A DNA stretch of 32,455 nucleotides from positions 361,895-394,349 of the forward strand of contig NZ_JADPJG010000012.1 of assembly GCF_023073335.1 (NCBI RefSeq). Direction: 5' to 3'. Origin of the DNA: Bradyrhizobium sp. 21. Its GTDB lineage: Bacteria; Pseudomonadota; Alphaproteobacteria; Rhizobiales; Xanthobacteraceae. Positions 24,190 to 32,455 of this stretch are shown in pieces. Made by a program: the position numbers and the translations under genes. The first letter of the stretch is position 1, and every line of letters starts with the position of its first letter. The notes under the pieces are model-generated. The model was given only the letters and a program-made list of their open reading frames with translations. It searched no databases and had not been told where the DNA came from.

Positions 24190-24528
24190 TGAACCACCAG
24201 CGACGACCGAGCGGCAGCGGTTTGCTGCATCGCTGTCTATACAGATCGTCGAATTGCCGCCACGCTGCGAGATCACCACGGTCTGGTCACGGTCGGGCAC
24301 GATGATCTCGTTGCCCTCCGAGACGAAATCGCCCTCGCTTACCGGCCGTTCCTTCCCTTGCGTCACAACCACCACATTGGCGACGGGCAACTTGCCCTTG
24401 TGCGGCACGATGGAAACGATGAGCCCCACTGGTCGCTTCCCGCCGGCCTCCTGCGCGAAACAATATGACGGCGCTGTGAGCAAAGCGAACGACAGATAAA
24501 GACAGCAAAGAACTGGCCCCTGTTGCAT
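24190..24528 (-). pseudogene. Exported FecR-like protein, 3'-truncated
   Basis: The first 113 or so codons make sense: a signal peptide (MQQGPVLCCLYLSFALLTAPSYCFA), then IVPHKGKLPVANVVVV and ERPVSEGDFVSEGNEIIVPD, a GD-GD-type strand pattern like FecR domains, and TVVISQRGGN. After about 24190 the frame runs antisense through the WD40 fragment and unrelated sequence, so the true 3' end has been lost. It starts 12 bases after the CHASE2 gene, and FecR-like and CHASE2 genes are often neighbours, so the two probably formed an operon. Confidence 0.6.
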
Positions 24529-24540
24529 GATGGCTCCTCG

Positions 24541-26089
24541 TTATGATCCGTCGTTCGTCGAGCCGCCGACAGGCCGCTGAAACAAGCGGCTGCCGACGAC
24601 CGCGATCCATTTCTCCACATCCGGAACGATGGCTGCAAACGCCAGAAAGACGGCGAGCATGACCATCGCGGAATTGACGCTCTCATAAGACCGCGATGCC
24701 GGGATCGACAGCCAGTTGGCAATGACGGAAAGGAAAACGAGCGCCAACGAGGCGCCGACGGCGATCGCAAAGATGTTGCGCAGACGCGCCGCTAGCAGAG
24801 CAAAGGCTACGAACAGAGCGATACCCCAAAACCGGGAATCCAGACCGAAGCCGCCAGAATTCAGCAGGGTGTCGCGCGCGCCCGCGATGGTATTGGCGAG
24901 CACATAGGCGCCGGGCATCGGGCCGAGCGGTGTGAAGTGCAGATCGCGGCTGTCGCGGTGACTTGAGCCGACCAGTACGGCGCGACCTTGCACAGCCTCG
25001 CATGTCAGGGGCAACGGCGTCACTGCGGCGGTAGACTCGCAGAATCCAGATGCGGCGTAAGTCTCGGCCACCGGCTTCTCCCGCTCCAGAACGGCTGCAG
25101 CCGAGCGAATGTCCTGCAACGGGACGACCCGGCCGTCGACGGCGCGACCGGTGCCGAAGCGGAAGGGACCAGCCTTGCGGGCCAGAACAGATACGGCAGC
25201 CTGACGATGCGAGAATCGGAGGCAAGCCAGCCGAACTCACGCATGTCGGGCGTTCGAGCGGCATTCGCCGGATCATCGCAATAGCGCTGTGCGTAGGATC
25301 TCGCAGCGCTATTGAGGGATTCCACACTCTGCTTCCCCTCGCGAGACAGGCCGGCAACGATCAGTCCCACCGAAAGAAACGAGCGGCGCTGAGCCACCTC
25401 GCCGTCGCAGACTGGCTCCAGAAGCCGCCAATGGCGAATCACGCCGCCGAAATCGGTCTCGAACAACGCGGCCGCCCACAACAGGCTTGGGTTATCTGTG
25501 TTCCCACCACCGCGCGCCACCAGGACTTCGAGGCGTCCATTCCATTCGGCGATCCGCTCACGATCGAACTCGGGCAAACGAGTGAGCGTATGCGCCGTTG
25601 CGCCGCCACGGTCGCCCCCCACATGCTGCGGACCAGGCTCAGCGGAATTCTGCCGGCGCCCTTGGCGGACTGGCGACGAGAATAGCTGGCTAGCCTGTCG
25701 AGCGTTAGGGCTGCTTCCTCAAGTGTGGAGTTGGCCAGCACATCGATATCAACGACAATTGAAGCTGCCCGTCGCCGCTCGACGGCCTCGATAAGCTCAA
25801 ACAGCCGCTTTCGCGGGGTCGACAACGGCTGTCCCCATGCCTCGTAGCTCGCCTCGTCAATGTCGATGACGGTGACGGCGACGCCGTTCGGAGCATGCCC
25901 ACGCCAGTCTATCGCGAAATTGATGAGATTGTCAGGATCGAGCACCCACTCCACAAGCGTGCTCGACCGCCGTTCAATACCAGCGGCGAAGACGACGAGG
26001 ATGGTCACGGCTGAAAGCGCAGCGAGCTTCCAGAGAGAGATGTTATTCAGCCTGGTCCCGCGTGTGAAAAAGCCGACAAAGCCCTTCAT
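24541..26089 (-). pseudogene. CHASE2-domain membrane sensor protein, two frameshifts
   Basis: Starting at the ATG at 26089 (GGAGCG site), residues of the CHASE2 type run through three frames. Frame one: an N-terminal helix (AALSAVTILVVFAAGIERR), VAVTVIDIDEASYEAWGQP and ASIVVDIDVLAN. Frame two begins near 25615: TRLPEFDRERIAEWNGRLEVL to RLPYLFWPA. Frame three begins near 25170: GPFRFGTGRAVDGRVV, AVLVGSSHRDSRDLHFTPLG and two or three transmembrane helices. CHASE2 is an extracytoplasmic sensor domain of unknown ligand; no kinase or cyclase domain follows. Either two real frameshifts or two sequence errors. Confidence 0.75.
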
Positions 26090-26400
26090 GGGCGCTCCAG
26101 TGGCCTGAAGCCTCCGGGTGCAGACGGGCAGCGGTCGAATGCCTCCTTCTCGTGAGGGTTCGGGGACAGTTGGTTATGCTGTGCAGAAATCATCGTTGAA
26201 ATGCGGTGAGGCAAAATAAAACCTGGGTTGCGGCCATTCTCACCTTATCTTTGCGTTGATTGGGCTCAGTACGATAGTTTTTGGCTGATAGGAATTCATC
26301 CGCTTGGAGGGCCGATACTCGCGCAGCTGGCGACGTTTTTGCCGTTGATCAGGGGAGGCACATGCCATGGCGCGGCACCAGGTGCCGATGCTTGCGTCCG
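26090..26400. other. Gene-free gap between CHASE2 and caspase genes
   Basis: 311 bases, AT-richer than the flanks. It must hold the CHASE2 promoter, which I cannot place. No hairpin with a T-run and no plausible short gene was found. The plus-strand frame that begins at 26281 overlaps the caspase gene and is a shadow. Confidence 0.4.
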
Positions 26401-29400
26401 TTACTGAATGCGCGTCAGGCGATCTTCGGCCACATAGCCGATCTGCTTGTTATCCCGAACCACCAGCGCCCAGCCCTGATCGGACCTGACGAGGGAGACA
26501 AGCGTGCCCGGCGAGAGTTGCTCAAGCTTGCCGCCCCCACCGGCGCTCTCCTCATACACATCTGCCGGCTTGATGACAACATGCGTGGGCTTGATTGGAA
26601 AGACAAGCGGGGTAGCTCCCCGGCCGTCTCCGCCATCAGCGATCAGCAGCGACACCTTCGAGGCCAGCGGGAAATTCGAGCCCACAATGCTCATCTGCGG
26701 TACTTGGCGCATCCCGAAGGCATCGTAGGTTAGCTCGGGAAGTCTCCGGTCAACATATTGCGCAAGCTCTGTCACTTCGACTACACCGTCGCCGTTCGAA
26801 TCCGCTGCTTCGAGCCCCAAGAGGAGCGTGTAGGTGAACGCGCCATGGCCACGGTACCCCTCGATAGCGGGCTTGCTGCCAGTGGTGGCGGTCAACACCG
26901 TTCGCCCCATCGCCCGGGTCATGCGCTCGATCGCAGTCTTCTCCTCGATTCCGCGCATCGCGATCTTGTCGCCGATTAGCGAACCACTCTCGCAGGCATC
27001 GAACAGCAGCACGCTCTTCTGTGCCTTGATGCGCGAGACCCAATCTTGCAGCTGGTTCTGTCCGACACCCTTCTTTAATATGGAATCCTCGCCCGAATAC
27101 CGAAAATCCTGCGGCAGGAAGTAGAAGCGCGCGTCGACCGTCTTACCATGGCCGGCAAGGAAGAACACGAACACGTCCTGCGGGCGAACGTTCTTGCCCA
27201 ACTCCGTGAATACTATATCGAGCTTTTCGGCGGTTACCTCGCCGTCCAGCACTGTGCGCACCTCAACCTGTTCGTAGAGCTTATCCCCGCCCCGCTTGAA
27301 GCCGTCACCGATCGTTTTGGCATCCGGTGCCGCAAAGTTCAGCCGCAGCGCGCTGTCCCAGTAGTCGTTCACCCCAACGGCGAGCACGTACAAGCGCGGC
27401 TTCGCCGCCGCCTTTTGCACCGAGGAGATAGTGATCTCCGCGGGTACCGAGGCGATCAGGCCAGCCGCGTTGTAGGCTAGTACCGTAATCTTGTTCTCGC
27501 CCGGCATCAGGCCAAGCGTGCGGCTCATCTTGATCGAATTCGCCGCGCTCTGGTCTGTACGTCTGATGCCACGCTCCTCGATCCCAAGCGTCACGTCGTT
27601 GACCCGCCATTCCACCTTGCCCACACCACCACCTTGATCGCTGATCGTGGCATGAACCTCAACTTGATTGACAGAAAATGAGGTGCCTGATGCAGGCAAG
27701 GTGATCGCCACCCTGGGCGGCACGCCACTCGCCATCACCTTATCCAGATCGAGCTGCGCGGCCGCCGCTCTCACGTTGCCGCTGGGGTCGCCCGCCAACT
27801 TCTCTCGAACCAGATCGGGCCGGTATAACGCGTTGTAAACCTGATCTACCGATGAAAGCTGAAGACCTCGAACGACACTGATATTCTTAATACCTTCGCT
27901 CGATCCATCAAAAAAACCTTCGGGAGTAATGACGGCCCACGCCCCATCGTCAGAACTATACAGCGTCCCTAGCACATCACCCGTACTGGAATTCCATACT
28001 TTGGCCGCTGCGCCGTTCTCTGTGCTCACTATGTGACCATCCCTGGTCCAATAGATGCTTTTAGAGTTCGTCCTTCTTCGCACAATCTCTCTAACAATGC
28101 GCCTCTCTTCAACATCTAAGATCAGAATCTTGTCTTCAGATGCCAACGCGATGTACTGTCCCGTTGGCGAAGGCGCCATCGCCGTCACAGAAGGGTGAAG
28201 CGCATTCCACTCCACAACCGTCCGCCGTTTTCGTGGGCTTGCGATTTCACCTGTGGTTATCCCGTTCCTACTCGCGATTATAAGCGTCCTCCCATCGGGT
28301 GAAAACGCGACATCATCTACAAGCGTGATACCGTCGAACGTTGCAACAACGTTGTTTCGACTGTCGTAGACAGTTATTCCTCCGGACCGATCGGCGACCG
28401 CAAGCAGCCCACCATCGGGAGAGAACGCCAGCTTGGTAATGCCCCGCGACGATGTCCGTAGAAGCACCGACGACGCCCTCGTCACCACACTCCACTTCTT
28501 AATGACCTGTTCGTCCCTCGGATCAACAAACACGACGTCCAAAGTACTCGACGAAATCGCCACGACGCTTGGAGTCGGGCTTTCGAGTTCCCCTATGGAC
28601 GCGCCGGATGACGTGTCGATCAAACGAAGCGTTTCGGCTTCGCTTACAAGAATGACACCCGCGCCTCCGTGTCGAACCACGCTGCCAACGAGCTCGCCCT
28701 TGCTATAAACCATTCGCGGTTGGGTCTCGAACCGAGCATCCCACAACATACCCGCAGCGAATAATTTTTCGTTCTGCTCAAAAACACCGACCACCGGATT
28801 GATTGAAGGTCCAGACGAGAAGGCGTTCAGTCCCCACGAATGCCCCGTTTCCATGTCTATAAATTCGGTGTTCCCAATGGGAATTCCGAATAAACCCTCC
28901 GTAGCGACAGCCACAATGTTTAGATCTTCTGTCGTCGCAACAACGGTACCTGGCCAATTGATACCCATGATGTGCCGCTCTGCCAGCTTGACCCTCTTTT
29001 TCAGCTCGCCAGTTCGAAGGTCTAAGAGATCTGCATATCGCTCTTTGCTTCCAGCAATATCGACACGGACAAGAGCACGAGCGCCGGAGATCGCTCGCAG
29101 TAGGCCCTTCATTGCGGCGATTTGTTTGCCTGAACGAATGTCCCAGATCCTTATGTGGTCCCTGTACGAGACTACCAAAAGTGCATCTTCCCCCGGCGAA
29201 CATCTTACAGTCGATCTGGATGGGTCCTCGTCACCCTTGATATTGATTGTTCGCAATACCCGATTGCCCGCAAGACTTACTGCCTCGATTTTATGCTGAT
29301 GAACAAATACTGCTGCCAACTCAGCCCCAATCCTAAAGATGCACGCTGGCATTCCCTTGTACGACTGCAAGGTCATACCGGTTCTCAAATCTAGAATTCG

Positions 29401-29955
29401 GTATCCTCTCGTTGCATCCATTTGATGGAAGGCTACGAGGCCCTCGTTAGGCAGGTATTTTGGATCTTCAATGCAACACTCGACTTTTACGCTTTGGGCC
29501 AATTTTCCACTTCTGACATCCCAGAGCTTGAAGCCATCGAGTGCAGCTGTGAGCACCGTCTGCTGCCTTGTGTCGACCGCGATCATAGTTACGCTGTCGT
29601 CACCCGTCGTAAAGGCGACATTCTCCTCGCCACTCTGCAGATCGAGCCGTCGAACCGCACCGTCGCGCGCAAACAACCAAGATTTCGAATCAATGCCGAA
29701 CGAGCTTGCGCTTCCGTACCAATCTAGCACCTTCAACAATCGGCCGGACCTTACGTCGCGTATCTCTACACCGGAGATACTGCTTTTCGCGAACAAGGAG
29801 CCGTCAGGTGAAAAACTAAAGTGCGCATTACCCGCTCCGTCCATAACTTCGGGTTTTAAGTTCGGAACGACCTCGACCCCAATCTCACCAGCAAGAGCAG
29901 CGCACGACTGAATGAGACCAGCGATCAGAGAGATCGTAAGAAGAACAAAGCGCAT
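26401..29955 (-). CDS. Exported WD40-repeat caspase-like peptidase with SH3 domain
   Basis: 1,184 residues from the ATG at 29955, where a signal peptide starts (MRFVLLTISLIAGLIQSC). Residues about 30-690 are WD40-type blades (FSFSPDGSL, LAFSPDGGLLAVADRSG, VAFSPDGRTLIIASRNG). Next is an AVITPEGFFDGSSEG linker, an Ig-like domain (about 745-845), and a C14 caspase fold (about 853-1090) with H936 in FFLAGHGK and C988 in LLFDACESGS as the catalytic dyad, 52 residues apart. A calcium-type DSNGDGVVEVTEL loop lies near 1050 and an SH3-like domain ends the protein. It would be a periplasmic or surface peptidase, possibly Arg/Lys-specific like orthocaspases. A GTG start at 30096 overlaps the upstream stop but leaves the signal sequence internal. 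Confidence 0.88.
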   Translation of the reverse strand: MRFVLLTISLIAGLIQSCAALAGEIGVEVVPNLKPEVMDGAGNAHFSFSPDGSLFAKSSISGVEIRDVRSGRLLKVLDWYGSASSFGIDSKSWLFARDGAVRRLDLQSGEENVAFTTGDDSVTMIAVDTRQQTVLTAALDGFKLWDVRSGKLAQSVKVECCIEDPKYLPNEGLVAFHQMDATRGYRILDLRTGMTLQSYKGMPACIFRIGAELAAVFVHQHKIEAVSLAGNRVLRTINIKGDEDPSRSTVRCSPGEDALLVVSYRDHIRIWDIRSGKQIAAMKGLLRAISGARALVRVDIAGSKERYADLLDLRTGELKKRVKLAERHIMGINWPGTVVATTEDLNIVAVATEGLFGIPIGNTEFIDMETGHSWGLNAFSSGPSINPVVGVFEQNEKLFAAGMLWDARFETQPRMVYSKGELVGSVVRHGGAGVILVSEAETLRLIDTSSGASIGELESPTPSVVAISSSTLDVVFVDPRDEQVIKKWSVVTRASSVLLRTSSRGITKLAFSPDGGLLAVADRSGGITVYDSRNNVVATFDGITLVDDVAFSPDGRTLIIASRNGITTGEIASPRKRRTVVEWNALHPSVTAMAPSPTGQYIALASEDKILILDVEERRIVREIVRRRTNSKSIYWTRDGHIVSTENGAAAKVWNSSTGDVLGTLYSSDDGAWAVITPEGFFDGSSEGIKNISVVRGLQLSSVDQVYNALYRPDLVREKLAGDPSGNVRAAAAQLDLDKVMASGVPPRVAITLPASGTSFSVNQVEVHATISDQGGGVGKVEWRVNDVTLGIEERGIRRTDQSAANSIKMSRTLGLMPGENKITVLAYNAAGLIASVPAEITISSVQKAAAKPRLYVLAVGVNDYWDSALRLNFAAPDAKTIGDGFKRGGDKLYEQVEVRTVLDGEVTAEKLDIVFTELGKNVRPQDVFVFFLAGHGKTVDARFYFLPQDFRYSGEDSILKKGVGQNQLQDWVSRIKAQKSVLLFDACESGSLIGDKIAMRGIEEKTAIERMTRAMGRTVLTATTGSKPAIEGYRGHGAFTYTLLLGLEAADSNGDGVVEVTELAQYVDRRLPELTYDAFGMRQVPQMSIVGSNFPLASKVSLLIADGGDGRGATPLVFPIKPTHVVIKPADVYEESAGGGGKLEQLSPGTLVSLVRSDQGWALVVRDNKQIGYVAEDRLTRIQ

Positions 29956-30092
29956 TCTTTGATTCCGATTTGATAGTACGGGTGCGTTCGTCGATTCTTC
30001 ACGAACAAACTCCTGCATCGGAAATCCCGGGTTTTCGGTGCAGATTCCGTCGTCTTGACCACAGTTAATTGGACACCGCACGTGTTGTATCC

Positions 30093-31291
30093 TCACGAAC
30101 TATCGTTCTTAATCTTTCTTGCCGCCCTCGCGAGCGTCTGGATCGCCGACGTAGCCCCCATCAGGATAGTGCCCGTCGGGCGATAGCGTAGGGCGTAAAT
30201 AAAAGGCTTGTCGAAAGTCACTGTGACCGCTTTTCCTTCAGTTGCGGAACGGGTCACCTGCGCAGCCGTCACAGCGGCAGATTCCGTCCCGATCTCATCC
30301 ACGGAGAGCCAGGTTTTTTGCCGCACGCGGCCGAGGACGAGTCCATCAGCAAGTCCGGGGAACTGGTTGGACGAGACCATGGCGGACTTTAGCCCCATGT
30401 CTGCTAGCACATCCAGCAGATCGTTGTCGGTCGTGCCACCGAATTTTGGTAAGGACAGCGTCACCTTAGCGTCGAGAAAATCTATGCCTGCCAGCAGCGA
30501 AACGGCTTCGCGAAAGCTTGCGAGCTTGGCCGGCTCCTTTTCATTTGTAACCAGCGTGAGAGCGAAGTCTTCATCCTTGTAGGATAGCTCGACCGCCACG
30601 AAGCGGCCGCTGCTTCGCCAAGAGATGCCGTCCGATACCAACGACATGGTGGGGGACTGAGCCTTGCTGCCGTCAACGCGCGTAAAGGCCTTGTTCGCCG
30701 CCTTCGACTTGTCGAATGGCGCCTTCCAGCACTCCTTGAAAACGAAGGCGTTAGCGATGGCGAGCGCCCGGCGGAACAGCGGCTCGGCCCCGCGCAGGTC
30801 ATTCATCGCCAAACAATTCCAACCGATAGAAAGAAGGCGGGCCGCCACGTCGCTGGAAACGGGCCCGTGAATGGTGTCGGCGATCTCGAGGCCTCGCGTT
30901 CGGTAGGATATGGCATCGGCAATCCGAAATTTCCGCAGATAGTGCTCGGCAAGCGCGTCAAGCGCCGGCAGCACGGCGGGACTTGTCGAGCCCAATACGC
31001 TCTGCCGGATGGTCAAGCTTCGATGGAATAGTTCAGTCGGCTCGGCTTGTCCTTGCAATCGGCGCATCGAGCCCAGCGATCCAGCGCGTCCGCTACGGCG
31101 GTGTCCGAACCGAGCTTCGTTTCCCGGATATTTAGGCTGCGACGGAAATAGGGCACGGCCCCCGAATAGATCCGGTTGTCGGCGTACCACAACGCGAACT
31201 CCTCCAGGGCTTCCGCGACCTTCAGGTCGTTCGGCCCGAGCTCCGCTTCGAGCTTGGCGATGGCCGCCAGCTTCTGGTCGATCACTGACAT
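30093..31291 (-). pseudogene. TPR repeat protein fused to the C-terminal half of a serpin, one frameshift
   Basis: The start at 31291 (MSVIDQKLAAIAKLEAELG) is the best of several. The first about 170 residues are TPR helices (AVPYFRRSLNIRETKLG, FHRSLTIRQSVLG, RGAEPLFRRALAI). A frame change near 31040 divides them: DCKDKPSR in one frame, then TELFHRSLTIR in another. From about 30760 the protein is a serpin C-terminal half: NAFVFKECWKAPFDKS, VTLSLPKFGG, the hinge VDEIGTESAAVTA, a reactive loop with VTRSAT, and FDKPFIYALRYRPTGTILMG. The usual N-terminal serpin half (helices A-F) is absent. Ends 137 bases before the caspase signal peptide. The frameshift may be a real mutation or a sequence error. 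Confidence 0.72.
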
Positions 31292-31422
31292 GGCGAGATG
31301 TCTACCCCCTGGTCGTACCATGAGTAGTAGGCGGTATAGTGCCGACCCGAAAGCCCTCACCAGGCTTTCGAGTATTAGGATTGGCCGCGTGATCTGGCGT
31401 TCAAGGCTCCGCACAGCGCTCC

Positions 31423-31929
31423 CTACTTGCCGCCGCATGTTTTGATGGCGGAACGCCAGTTGGGTGCGTCCATGCGAGGCAGCCTGTATTCGCTGCGCGC
31501 AGCCGAAATTACCAGCGGGTCCGCCTTTTCAAGGAGAGACAGCAGGCGCGACAGGAGCCGGACCCAGCGGTTGCCGAACAGCTCCGGATCTTGCCGGGAA
31601 AAGCCAAGGTCCCATTGCACGAAGGTGGTTTGGTCTTCGCCATCGGGCTCTTCGAACTCGCCGATAAGTTTCATGCGCGACTGGGCGCTTCCGATCGAGA
31701 TTGAAGCCATTCCGGATTTGGCTGGCGTGCCGGGATATTTGGCGTGCAAACCAAGCGCGCGACCACAGCCGAGCACGAAGAGGATCTTTCGTTCGTCCAC
31801 GTAGCTCACGGAAGGAAGCTCGCGCGAATCAAATTCGAGCTTCCAGGATCCGGCGATTGCCGGAGCGGGAGCGAAAAGGAATAATGCAGTCGTGAGAATT
31901 AGCCATTGCGGCGGGCGAGATCGTGACAT
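31423..31929 (-). CDS. Exported protein of unknown function in the caspase island
   Basis: 168 residues from the ATG at 31929. A signal peptide (WLILTTALFLFAPAPAIAGS) precedes a mature domain with LEFDSRELPSVSYVDE, then FVLGCGRALGLHAKYPG, FVQWDLGFSRQDPELFG and a closing IKTCGG. Two cysteines, one in the middle and one near the end, could pair. I know no function for the family. It overlaps the extended 5' frame of the TPR-serpin gene, but not its likely start at 31291. Confidence 0.75.
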   Translation of the reverse strand: MSRSRPPQWLILTTALFLFAPAPAIAGSWKLEFDSRELPSVSYVDERKILFVLGCGRALGLHAKYPGTPAKSGMASISIGSAQSRMKLIGEFEEPDGEDQTTFVQWDLGFSRQDPELFGNRWVRLLSRLLSLLEKADPLVISAARSEYRLPRMDAPNWRSAIKTCGGK

Positions 31930-32013
31930 CTTCAATCAAGACCTTCACTTGATTCTGTTGCAACGTTCCGAATTGATTGCTTCAATAGTCCTCTTCGCGT
32001 CAATGCTTCCGTC

Positions 32014-32455
32014 TTATTGCAAACGCAGCAGGGTGTTTTCCCTGACATATCCGAGTTTCTGCCCATCCTGGGCAACCAGCGTCCAACCATTCTCCGTGCG
32101 CATGAGGTAGACCTGTGCGCCCGGGGCGAGCTGGTTGAGCGTACTCGCGCCCTGGTCTGCATCGGTCTTCACGTCCGCGGGAGCAACCACGACATGGGTT
32201 GGCTTGATGGGAATGCTTGTCAGGGGCGGCTGCTTACCTGCCGGCAGGAGCGCGACCTTGGAGGCCAACGGGAAGTTCGAGCCAACGATGCTCATCTGCG
32301 GCACTTGGCGCAGCTTGAAGGCCTCGAAGGTCAGGTCCGGCAGCCGGCGGTCAACATATTGCGCGAGCTCGGTCACGTCGATCACGCCGTCATTGTTGGC
32401 ATCGGCCGCATCGAGGCCGGCGAGCAGTGTGTACGTGAACACGCCATGGCCGCGA
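32014..32455 (-). CDS. Caspase-like peptidase, C-terminal end (gene runs past the window)
   Basis: 147 codons of a paralogue of the WD40-caspase protein, open at the window edge. It matches the other closely: GHGVFTYTLLAGLDAADANNDGVIDVTEL corresponds to that protein's GHGAFTYTLLLGLEAADSNGDGVVEVTEL (each motif spans a calcium-type loop), then LAQYVDRRLPDL, RQVPQMSIVGSNFPLASKV and a C-terminal SH3-like domain ending VRENTLLRLQ. The catalytic His and Cys lie beyond the window. The first gene of the minus-strand island that can be seen. Confidence 0.85.
   Translation of the reverse strand, partial: RGHGVFTYTLLAGLDAADANNDGVIDVTELAQYVDRRLPDLTFEAFKLRQVPQMSIVGSNFPLASKVALLPAGKQPPLTSIPIKPTHVVVAPADVKTDADQGASTLNQLAPGAQVYLMRTENGWTLVAQDGQKLGYVRENTLLRLQ

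Overview
The window is GC-rich DNA that looks like a Rhizobiales chromosome, most likely Bradyrhizobium or a close relative. The reasons are the codon usage, the many small secreted proteins, the families present (TAXI-type TRAP binding protein, DUF3088, ChrR-type anti-sigma factor) and REP-like inverted repeats at about 2147-2271, 4867-4947 and 8545-8677. The genus is an inference from general resemblance; no rRNA or other marker gene is present. I see no tRNA, rRNA, CRISPR array, insertion sequence or origin.

Region 1 (1-15,100) is ordinary accessory and housekeeping content. It holds a TAXI solute-binding protein, several small exported proteins, a lytic-transglycosylase-like exported protein, a NUDIX hydrolase facing a PaaI-type thioesterase, an aldo/keto reductase followed by a TTC38-like TPR protein, a DUF3088 protein, and an isochorismatase-like hydrolase. 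A minus-strand operon (12,564 to 9,871) encodes a nitrobindin-like protein, a RibD/DHFR-like reductase and a flavin amine oxidase. A 59-codon gene at 12,727-12,906 encodes an exported peptide of tandem VRDHR repeats. A LuxR-type regulator ends this region. Next to it is a relic in which a divergent dehydrogenase/tetR pair has lost both 5' halves (15,108-15,360).

Region 2 (15,450-23,614) is a coherent stress regulon. An ECF sigma factor overlaps a ChrR-type zinc anti-sigma factor whose seven or so metal ligands are all present. A second ECF sigma factor and a 100-codon helical protein follow. Then come a DUF2177-TspO pair, a DUF1295 membrane protein and, divergently, an FAD oxidoreductase/DUF1365/cyclopropane-fatty-acid-synthase operon. 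Four copies of TGATCC-N16-CGTT lie at promoter distance before four of these units, so the first sigma factor probably drives itself, the second sigma factor and the membrane-lipid genes. By analogy with Rhodobacter RpoE-ChrR the trigger may be singlet oxygen or photo-oxidative stress.

Region 3 (23,615-32,455) is a lower-GC, partly decayed island, with genes on the minus strand. It contains the tail of one caspase-like peptidase, an exported protein of unknown function, a frameshifted TPR protein carrying the C-terminal half of a serpin, an intact 1,184-residue WD40-caspase-SH3 protein, a CHASE2 sensor with two frameshifts, a truncated FecR-like protein, and a WD40 fragment on the plus strand. 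A serpin hinge and reactive loop beside two caspase-fold peptidases is the most unusual thing here: it suggests a secreted peptidase/inhibitor module, although the inhibitor gene looks broken in this sequence.
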